A stretch of DNA of 7,314 bases from JANRKN01 sp033763435 (GTDB lineage: Bacteria; Planctomycetota; Phycisphaerae; Phycisphaerales; UBA1924). The notes below the pieces were generated by a model. That model saw only the letters and a list, made by a program, of their open reading frames with translations. It made no database searches and had not been told where the DNA came from. The DNA is taken from assembly GCA_033763435.1 (NCBI GenBank), contig JANRKN010000080.1, positions 1 through 7,314 of the forward strand. The letters are read 5' to 3'. A program made the position numbers and the translations under genes. This document shows positions 1 to 4,819 of this stretch, piece after piece; within the stretch, counting starts at the first letter, position 1, and each line of letters opens with the position of its first letter.

Positions 1-1082
1 CCCCCGCCCGCCGCGCCGCCCGAGGTCTCGAACGACTCGTACCCCACGACCGCGGCGAAGCCGACGCTCATGTCGAACGTCGTGTACCGACGGCCCTTCA
101 CCACCTTCTTGTTCGTCTCTTCGCTGGGCCAGAAGGGGTATCCGTTCAGCTCGCGGTGCATGTAGTCGGGCGCGTTGACGATCAGCGTGCCTTCGTAGTA
201 GCGCATCGAACCGCCGTTGCCCCCGCGGTCGGTCCACTGATCGGGCTCGACGAGGTCCTGCAGCAGGTTCTTGAGTTCCTCGGCACGCTCGCTCCGCGGC
301 CGCACGTCCTCGTTGCCCTGCCCGCCCGCGCCGCTCCGGCCTCCGCCGCCGCCAAAGGGCGACTGACCGCCTCCGCCGCCACCACCGCGCCCGCCGCCAC
401 CGCCGCCGCTCTGCGCGGCCCGCGTGATGTCAAAGTCGGGCGCGTCCGTGTAGTCCGGGATCGTCATCAGCAGATCGTTGATGTCGTAGATCTCGATCCG
501 CCGGTACTTGTTCAGGCGCTCCTTGGGCCCGACCTGCACCTCGCCCGCACTCGTGATCTGCCACGTCGCTCCGCCGCGGATGCCCTGCACCTCCGCGGCC
601 TTCTCGAGCGTCCGCTCCAGCAGCGTCAGCGCCGTCACGTTCTTCGCACGCAGATTGATCTGCGCCTGCTTGTCGAGGCCCTCGGTGTTGCGGTCATCGA
701 GCCACAGGATGTCGAACTCGGCGCCCGTGATCTCGACGATGTAGTTCAGCGCCGTCTCGAGCGTCTGCTCCTTGAACTCCACGGTGACCGGCTTCATGAG
801 CCGCGCGAGCGCGTCGCGCTTCTCGTTGCCCGTCGCGCGGAAGACCCACTTGGTCCGCTCGCTCTCGCGGAGCTTCCCGGGCGCGGTCGTGGGGGCGGTG
901 GTGGGGGCGGGCGTCAGCGGCTCGGGCAGCTGCGCGGGAGATGCGGGCGCGGGGGTGGGGTTGGTTGGGGGGGTGCTCTTGCTGGGCACGCCCTGAGCGA
1001 GCGTGGGGGTCGCCGTCGCGACCGCGCCGACGAGCGCCAGAACCTGCCATGCCCGACCAGCCGTGATGTTCGTCCGCTTCAT
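1..1082 (-). CDS. Exported secretin-N-domain-like (STN-like) protein, 3' end beyond the window
   Basis: I translated this frame by hand: 360 codons without a stop, open at the left edge, so the C-terminus is missing. The ATG at 1082 follows a strong Shine-Dalgarno (AAGGAAGGA, 6-nt spacer). Residues 1-29 look like a signal peptide: MKR start, hydrophobic WQVLALVGAVATA, and a likely cut after T-L-A (29). Residues 31-70 are a Pro/Thr/Ala linker. Residues 98-128 (PVTVEFKEQTLETALNYIVE...) fit the short STN/secretin N-domain fold, and 141-185 look like a second such unit. IYDINDLLMTIPDY (198-211) and LVEPDQW..GG..GSM (277-293), then GTLIVNAP (298-305), recall planctomycete proteins of this type. 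A poly-Gly linker lies at about 225-255. Such proteins are probably periplasmic or outer-membrane-associated; the exact function is unknown. It is divergent from the Asn/Phe-rich gene. It could be a secretin-related export component or a stand-alone STN protein; the missing part would decide. Confidence 0.85.
   Translation of the reverse strand, partial: MKRTNITAGRAWQVLALVGAVATATPTLAQGVPSKSTPPTNPTPAPASPAQLPEPLTPAPTTAPTTAPGKLRESERTKWVFRATGNEKRDALARLMKPVTVEFKEQTLETALNYIVEITGAEFDILWLDDRNTEGLDKQAQINLRAKNVTALTLLERTLEKAAEVQGIRGGATWQITSAGEVQVGPKERLNKYRRIEIYDINDLLMTIPDYTDAPDFDITRAAQSGGGGGGRGGGGGGGQSPFGGGGGRSGAGGQGNEDVRPRSERAEELKNLLQDLVEPDQWTDRGGNGGSMRYYEGTLIVNAPDYMHRELNGYPFWPSEETNKKVVKGRRYTTFDMSVGFAAVVGYESFETSGGAAGG
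318..410 (-). repeat. Poly-glycine low-complexity linker within the STN-like protein
   Basis: On the minus strand, residues about 225-255 of the left-edge gene are mostly Gly, in three runs broken by Arg, Gln, Ser-Pro-Phe and Ser-Ala. On the DNA this is a CCG/CCA/CCT-like trinucleotide-rich tract. It separates the STN-like half from the LVEPDQW...GTLIV half and is probably a flexible linker. Such tracts can vary in length between strains. Confidence 0.75.
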
Positions 1083-1570
1083 GGTCTGTCCTTCCTTCGA
1101 CCGCCCGCCGCGCGACCCGCGGCCCCAAGCTCCGGATTCAACGCCCGAACCCATCCCGGCGTTGCACCCAAGGCACCTTCTGCGCTCACTTGTGACGCTG
1201 TCCCGCCGTCTGGGTTCCCCTCCAAAGCCGTCCAAACCCCGGCCCGGCCAGCACCTGCCTTCTCCTTTCGGCCCGATCCGCCCTCAGGCCCAAAGTCACC
1301 CCGGCCTTGGGCCGATCTCACTCATCCCGGGTTCCGGGCTCCACGCTTCGGCACCCCGATTGCGGGGACTTTGCCGTCCGAGTTTCTGTCCCCACCCATC
1401 GACCTGTGCCCAGACGCCCCCGCTCCAAAGCCGCAGCCGCCCCACCGGGTCCACAGGTCCCCGCCGGCCAGCCGCGCACCGCACGCCTGAAACCCGTCCG
1501 CGCCGTTGCCTCAGGCCCCACCAAAGGCCGCACCAAAGCATCGCGCGCTCGTTCCACCCGCGTTTCTCTC

Positions 1571-1592
1571 CCGCGCCCGACGTCGGACGCGG
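1571..1592. promoter_or_regulatory. 22-bp near-perfect palindrome, candidate operator or leader hairpin
   Basis: Ten of eleven positions in each half are complementary. The core CCGACGTCGG (1577-1586) is perfect and is flanked by CCGCG and CGCGG, with one C/A mismatch pair at 1576/1587. The right end lies 59 bp before the ATG of the Asn/Phe-rich gene. It could be a dimeric regulator site. If transcribed, it could fold as an 8-pair hairpin with an ACGT loop. GC-rich DNA makes chance palindromes commoner, so the role is inferred. Confidence 0.4.
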
Positions 1593-1637
1593 TCGCTGTC
1601 TCGTCTGGCCCCCGGCGTACCGAGGGCCAAGCCCATC

Positions 1638-1645
1638 AGGAAAGG
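1638..1645 (+). promoter_or_regulatory. Ribosome binding site that fixes the start of the Asn/Phe-rich gene
   Basis: AGGAAAGG lies 6 nt before the ATG at 1652. The reading frame is open further upstream, to an ATG at 1307, but composition changes abruptly at 1652 from Arg/Pro/Ser-rich to Asn/Phe-rich. This site therefore decides the start in favour of 1652. Confidence 0.85.
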
Positions 1646-1651
1646 ATTTCC

Positions 1652-2548
1652 ATGCAGAACGGCACGTTCATCCCCGGCTTCAACAACGCCTTCAACAACG
1701 CGTTCAACCCGGGCACCTTCACCAACGGCTTCGTCCCCAACTTCTTCGGCGGCTTCTTCCCCGGCTTTGTCAACGCCGACACCCAGAACACCTTCAGCGG
1801 CTTCCCGACCAACACCTTCAACAACACCTTCCCGACCGGCACGACGATTCCCTTCTCGACGATTCAGGCCATCACCGCCACCATCGCCCAGAACGCGATC
1901 CAGACCGTCCAGAACTTCATCCAGCAGTACACCTCGCAGTTCGTCGCGCAGTACGTGAATCAGTACGTCAATCAGTTCGCGGGCCAGAACTACGCCCAGA
2001 ACTTCGGCCAGAACTTCGGCCAGAACTTCGGCCAGTTCCCCAATACCTCCTTCGTCAACAACACTCCCAACAACTGGACCAACGGCTGGAACAACATCTG
2101 GAACAACAACTGGACCAACGGCCAGCCCTTCGGCTGGAACACCCAGGCCTTCAACCCCTTCACCACCAACGGCTTCTTCACCCAGCCCTTCAACGCGTTC
2201 AACTCGCCCAACTTCCTCCCCACCAACTTCCTCCCCACCAACTTCTTCCCGGGCAATTTCTACCCCGGCAACGTCTTTCCGAACGCGTTCGTCCCCTCGA
2301 ACGTCCAGGGCTTCGTGAACCCGGTCAACTTCTATCCCACCAACCTCTACCCCACCAACTTCATCCCCACGAACGTCCCCGCCGGCAACCCCATCAACGG
2401 CTACACCAACGGCTATAACACCAACATCAACAACCAGTATCCGACCAACGGCGCCATCCCCGGCACGCACGTCCAGCCCGCCGCGCCCGTCTACGCCGGC
2501 GTCGAACTGCCCAACGGCAAGCGCACCAACATCCGCGACGCCGCCTGA
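1652..2548 (+). CDS. Unrecognised Asn/Phe-rich, nearly uncharged repeat protein (298 aa)
   Basis: I do not recognise a family. The product has about 60 Asn, 41 Phe and 23 Gln in 298 residues, no Cys, no Met after the start, and only six Asp/Glu/Lys/Arg residues, five of them in the last 14 positions. Blocks in order: Asn/Phe/Gly/Pro-rich 1-66; a Gln-patterned segment 67-128 with Gln at every fourth residue from 92 to 128; a Trp/Asn block 140-162 with Trp at 142, 146, 150, 154 and 162; N-F-x-P-[TG] pentads at 187-216 and 226-240; Asn/Tyr/Gly-rich 241-268; and a more ordinary tail ending in VELPNGKRTNIRDAA. No signal peptide or membrane segment is evident. Codons end almost only in C or G although Asn and Phe codons begin with A/T, which supports real coding. 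A Shine-Dalgarno and a terminator bracket it as a single-gene unit. A structural, fibre-forming or condensate-forming role is inference only. Confidence 0.88.
   Translation: MQNGTFIPGFNNAFNNAFNPGTFTNGFVPNFFGGFFPGFVNADTQNTFSGFPTNTFNNTFPTGTTIPFSTIQAITATIAQNAIQTVQNFIQQYTSQFVAQYVNQYVNQFAGQNYAQNFGQNFGQNFGQFPNTSFVNNTPNNWTNGWNNIWNNNWTNGQPFGWNTQAFNPFTTNGFFTQPFNAFNSPNFLPTNFLPTNFFPGNFYPGNVFPNAFVPSNVQGFVNPVNFYPTNLYPTNFIPTNVPAGNPINGYTNGYNTNINNQYPTNGAIPGTHVQPAAPVYAGVELPNGKRTNIRDAA
1925..2035 (+). repeat. Tetrad repeat with Gln every fourth residue (residues 92-128)
   Basis: Gln occupies 92, 96, 100, 104, 108, 112, 116, 120, 124 and 128, ten positions in strict period 4. The next residue is Tyr or Phe in the first five units (QYTS, QFVA, QYVN, QYVN, QFAG) and Asn-Tyr/Phe in the later ones (QNYA, then QNFG three times). 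At DNA level 1997-2032 is three perfect copies of CAGAACTTCGGC. The earlier units differ in sequence but keep the register, which suggests older duplication or selection on the pattern. Confidence 0.9.
2075..2137 (+). repeat. Trp/Asn tetrad block (residues 142-162)
   Basis: Trp appears at 142, 146, 150 and 154 and again at 162, so the spacing is 4, 4, 4, 8. The intervening residues are almost all Asn, Thr and Gly (for example WTNGWNNIWNNNWTNG). The block directly follows the Gln tetrads and shares their period. Confidence 0.85.
2210..2371 (+). repeat. Pentad repeat N-F-x-P-[TG] (residues 187-240)
   Basis: Six pentads run from 187 to 216 (NFLPT, NFLPT, NFFPG, NFYPG, NVFPN, AFVPS). An interrupted stretch follows at 217-225, then three more at 226-240 (NFYPT, NLYPT, NFIPT). 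Asn, an aromatic or aliphatic residue, and Pro keep their positions. The T-N-F-x-x phase superficially resembles the A(N/D)LXX pentapeptide-repeat pattern, but a Pro in every unit is unusual for that fold, so a different structure is more likely. Confidence 0.85.
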
Positions 2549-2574
2549 TCGCCGCACGCAACCTGACTTCCCGC

Positions 2575-2611
2575 GCGGGCTCTCCACCTCGGAGAGCCCG
2601 CCTTGCTTTGG
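2575..2611 (+). terminator. Intrinsic-type terminator after the Asn/Phe-rich gene
   Basis: A perfect 11-bp inverted repeat (GCGGGCTCTCC at 2575-2585 and GGAGAGCCCGC at 2591-2601) encloses the 5-nt loop ACCTC. It starts 26 nt after the stop codon. A T-containing tract (CTTGCTTTG) follows rather than a clean run of T. The stem is strong and well placed. Confidence 0.8.
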
Positions 2612-2760
2612 GGCAACGTCCGCTTGCCCAGCCTCACCGCGCTTTCCCCGGCCCCCCGAGTCGCTTCCGCCGGTTCTCAGGACTTTTCCGCGACCCTCAG
2701 CAAGCCGTCACCTTCCCGGGCGTTCCACTTTCCGCGCCGGGGTGCTCGTGCCCGGCCCGC

Positions 2761-2766
2761 GGAGAA
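2761..2766 (+). promoter_or_regulatory. Ribosome binding site that fixes the peroxidase start
   Basis: GGAGAA sits 5 nt before the ATG at 2772. An in-frame GTG at 2742 would add ten residues (MLVPGPRRTP) but has no comparable site. A 6-bp-arm hairpin (2736-2741 with 2751-2756) lies just upstream of this site; whether it matters is unknown. Confidence 0.75.
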
Positions 2767-2771
2767 CGCCC

Positions 2772-4679
2772 ATGCCTGATCAGACCCGACCCGACGCCCC
2801 AGCCGACCCGGCCCCTCACACGCCCCGCGCGCGCGTTGCACTCGCCGGTCTGACGATCGGCCTGCCCTCGCTCATCGCGGGCGTGCTCCTCGCGGCCCAT
2901 TTCTCCTTCGCGCTCCCGCCCGTCCCCACGCCCGTCGAGAATCCGACGACCGAGGCCAAGTGCGTGCTCGGCAAAGTGCTCTTCATGGACGAGCAGCTCG
3001 CCTCGAACAACGCCGTGGCCTGCGTCTCCTGCCACATCCCGGGCCGCGCCGGCGCCGATCCGCGCATCGCCCGCCATCCGGGGCTCGACGGCCTCATCAA
3101 CACGCCCGACGACATCCTCGGCTCGCCGGGCGTCATCATGGCCGACGCGGGCGCGAACTTCGTCCGCAGCACGACCTTCGGCACCAACGCTCAGATCACG
3201 CCGCGCGCTTCGCAGCCCAACATCAATGTCGCCTTCGCGCCTCAGCTCTTCTGGGATGGCCGCGCCTCGGGCCAGTTCATCGACCCACAGACGGGCCAGG
3301 TCGCGATCGCCGTCGGAGGCGCCCTCGAGAGCCAGTCCGTCCAGCCCCCGGTCAACACCGTCGAGATGGCCCACCCCTCGTACGACTGGCCAGCCATCAC
3401 CGCCAAGCTCGCGCGCGTCAAGCCGCTGGACCTTGCGACGAACATCCCCGCCGATGTCTCAAGCGCTCTGGCCGCGCGCGACACGTACCCCGAACTCTTC
3501 CAGGCTGCGTTCGGCGATTCGGCCATCACCGCCCGGCGCATCGCCTTCGCGCTCGCCGCCTACCAGCGCACGCTGATCTCCGACCAGACGCCCTTCGATC
3601 GCTTCCTCGCGGGCCAGCAGAACGCGCTGACCCCCGGACAGCAGCAGGGCCTCAACGCCTTCAACGCCGGCAACTGCAACGTCTGCCATGCGGGCGACCT
3701 GCTGACCAATCACACGTTCCGCAACGTCGGTCTGCGTCCGCCGGGCGAGGATCTGGGCCGGCAGCTCGTCACGGGCAACCCGGCCGACCGCGGGCGCTTC
3801 AAGGTGCCGGGCCTGCGCAACGTGGGCCTGAAGGCGACGTTCATGCACAACGGTCAGTTCAACAACCTGACCGACGTCATCCGCTTCTACGCCCGCGCGC
3901 CGGGCGCTGCGCCCCAGTTCCCCGACAACCGCGACCCGGTGATGAACAACGTGAACGTCCCGCCGCAGGTCGCGCCCGCGCTCCAGGACTTCCTGGCCAA
4001 CGCCCTCACCGACCCGCGCGTCCAGTCGCAGACCTTCCCGTTCGACAAGCCCACGATTTTCGGCGAGCGCGCCGACCTGCGCCCCGTCAACCTCAACGGC
4101 GGTGTCGCCGGCACCGGCGGCGTCATCCCCCGCGTCATCGCCGCCGACCCCGCGATGATCGGCAACCGCGACTTCCGCGTGGGCCTCGATGCCGCGCTCG
4201 GCGGCGCCCCCGCCCGCCTGCTCGTCTCCTTTGCTCCGCCCGCGAACGGACGCATCACCCCCGCGCGGACCTATGGCGACGTCGCGGCCGTGGGCGTCGG
4301 CGCGGGCACGGGCCTGGCGACCTTCCACTGGCCCCTGGCCGCTCACGTCTTCCAGGGCGGGCAGAACGTCTTCCTCCAGTGGGAAGTCGACGACCCCGCC
4401 GCGCCCGCCGGCAAGGCCTACTCCAACGTCGTCCGCCTCACCACCTTCTGCGGCCGGTCCGGCTGCCCGTGCCCCGCCGACTTCGATGGCTCAGGCTTCG
4501 TCGATGCCGATGACTTTGTCGCCTACCTCGACGCGTTCGACCGCGGCTGCGTCGGCGAGGGCCGGGGCACCTTCGGCGCCGACCCCAACTGCCCCGCAAC
4601 GGCCGACTTTGACAACTCCGGCTTCGTCGACTCCGACGATTACGTCCTCTACCTCGGCCGCTTCGACCAGGGCTGCTGA
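2772..4679 (+). CDS. Di-haem cytochrome c peroxidase/MauG-family protein with C-terminal GC-type dockerin
   Basis: A 635-residue exported c-type cytochrome. Residues 22-47 form a hydrophobic signal or anchor segment ending near SFA, after a long Pro-rich n-region. Two haem-binding motifs are visible: CVSCH (84-88) and CNVCH (302-306). Family landmarks include LGKVLFMDEQLA (66-77), FWDGR (160-164), RIAFALAAYQRTL (256-268) and FKVPGLRNVGLKATFMHNG (343-361). Enzymes of this family reduce hydrogen peroxide or oxidise protein substrates outside the cytoplasm using two haems. Tyr373 in DVIRFYARA lies where I expect the second haem's axial ligand, as in MauG rather than the Met of classical peroxidases; this alignment is from memory. 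Residues about 440-555 are a beta-rich spacer. The C-terminus has two EF-hand loops (D570, D572, S574, D578, D581 and D612, D614, S616, D620, D623) and ends in Gly-Cys, a GC-type dockerin. The substrate is unknown. The gene stands alone between terminators. Confidence 0.92.
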   Translation: MPDQTRPDAPADPAPHTPRARVALAGLTIGLPSLIAGVLLAAHFSFALPPVPTPVENPTTEAKCVLGKVLFMDEQLASNNAVACVSCHIPGRAGADPRIARHPGLDGLINTPDDILGSPGVIMADAGANFVRSTTFGTNAQITPRASQPNINVAFAPQLFWDGRASGQFIDPQTGQVAIAVGGALESQSVQPPVNTVEMAHPSYDWPAITAKLARVKPLDLATNIPADVSSALAARDTYPELFQAAFGDSAITARRIAFALAAYQRTLISDQTPFDRFLAGQQNALTPGQQQGLNAFNAGNCNVCHAGDLLTNHTFRNVGLRPPGEDLGRQLVTGNPADRGRFKVPGLRNVGLKATFMHNGQFNNLTDVIRFYARAPGAAPQFPDNRDPVMNNVNVPPQVAPALQDFLANALTDPRVQSQTFPFDKPTIFGERADLRPVNLNGGVAGTGGVIPRVIAADPAMIGNRDFRVGLDAALGGAPARLLVSFAPPANGRITPARTYGDVAAVGVGAGTGLATFHWPLAAHVFQGGQNVFLQWEVDDPAAPAGKAYSNVVRLTTFCGRSGCPCPADFDGSGFVDADDFVAYLDAFDRGCVGEGRGTFGADPNCPATADFDNSGFVDSDDYVLYLGRFDQGC

Positions 4680-4705
4680 ACTCGAACCATCCCACGCAAC
4701 CCACC

Positions 4706-4752
4706 CGGGCTGAACCTCGCGGGCTGAACCTCACGGTTCGGCCCGTCTTTGT
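4706..4752 (+). terminator. Hairpin terminator after the peroxidase, with duplicated left arm
   Basis: CGGGCTGAACC (4720-4730) pairs with GGTTCGGCCCG (4735-4745) around the loop TCAC, giving 11 pairs with one G-T wobble. TCTTTGTT follows. It lies 40 nt after the peroxidase stop and separates that gene from ftsW. The left arm plus two more bases (CGGGCTGAACCTC) is also present 14 bp earlier at 4706-4718, so the right arm could pair with either copy. Confidence 0.72.
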
Positions 4753-4819
4753 TCCCCAAGCCCCGACCGCCCGATCTTCCAGCCCCCGCGCGGATTTCGC
4801 CGATACCCTCGGCTTACCC

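Larger units (their letters stand above)
1083..1651. other. Divergent intergenic region, C-rich, no supported gene
   Basis: This 569-bp stretch separates two divergent start codons, so it should hold both promoters. I see no confident -35/-10 pair. In 1081-1440 the plus strand has about 162 C against 85 G by hand count, a strong strand asymmetry. Several reading frames cross it, but their predicted products are Pro/Arg/Ser-rich and have no recognisable motif or ribosome binding site. It holds small inverted repeats (7-bp arms at 1287-1293 and 1307-1313; 5-bp arms at 1354-1358 and 1363-1367) and one stronger near-palindrome at 1571-1592, listed separately. A long 5' leader or a small RNA is possible but unsupported. 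Confidence 0.6.

Noticed and set aside
1186..1195. Small palindrome TCACTTGTGA in the intergenic region
   Set aside because: Only 4-bp arms, and the flanks do not extend the symmetry; chance is an adequate explanation.
1287..1367. Inverted repeats GGCCCAA/TTGGGCC and CCCCG/CGGGG
   Set aside because: Arms of 5-7 bp are expected by chance in such GC-rich DNA, and neither has a following T tract or a gene end nearby.
156..1490. Plus-strand 444-codon frame across the left gene and intergenic region
   Set aside because: It is antisense to a frame with a signal peptide, Shine-Dalgarno and recognisable domains; its product is Arg/Pro/Ala low complexity.
1307..1651. In-frame upstream extension of the Asn/Phe-rich gene, adding 115 residues
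   Set aside because: Composition is Arg/Pro/Ser/Ala-rich with no motif, it switches sharply at 1652, and the Shine-Dalgarno lies just before 1652.
1997..2032. Three 12-bp tandem copies considered as a CRISPR-like or intergenic repeat
   Set aside because: They are contiguous, in frame and encode QNFG units; there are no spacers.
1003..2418. Plus-strand 471-codon frame overlapping the Asn/Phe-rich gene in another phase
   Set aside because: The product is Gln/His/Arg/Leu-rich shadow sequence with no conserved motif or start signal.
1511..2587. Minus-strand 358-codon open frame opposite the Asn/Phe-rich gene
   Set aside because: It is Gly/Val/Glu/Asp-rich, as expected when codons ending in C are read on the opposite strand. 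It also covers the terminator and has no supporting site.
2742..2771. GTG start ten codons upstream for the peroxidase
   Set aside because: It lacks a good ribosome binding site, whereas the ATG at 2772 has GGAGAA at 5 nt.
2960..4513. Plus-strand 517-codon frame inside the peroxidase gene
   Set aside because: An Arg/Pro/Ala-rich frame shadow; the other frame has two haem motifs and dockerin loops.
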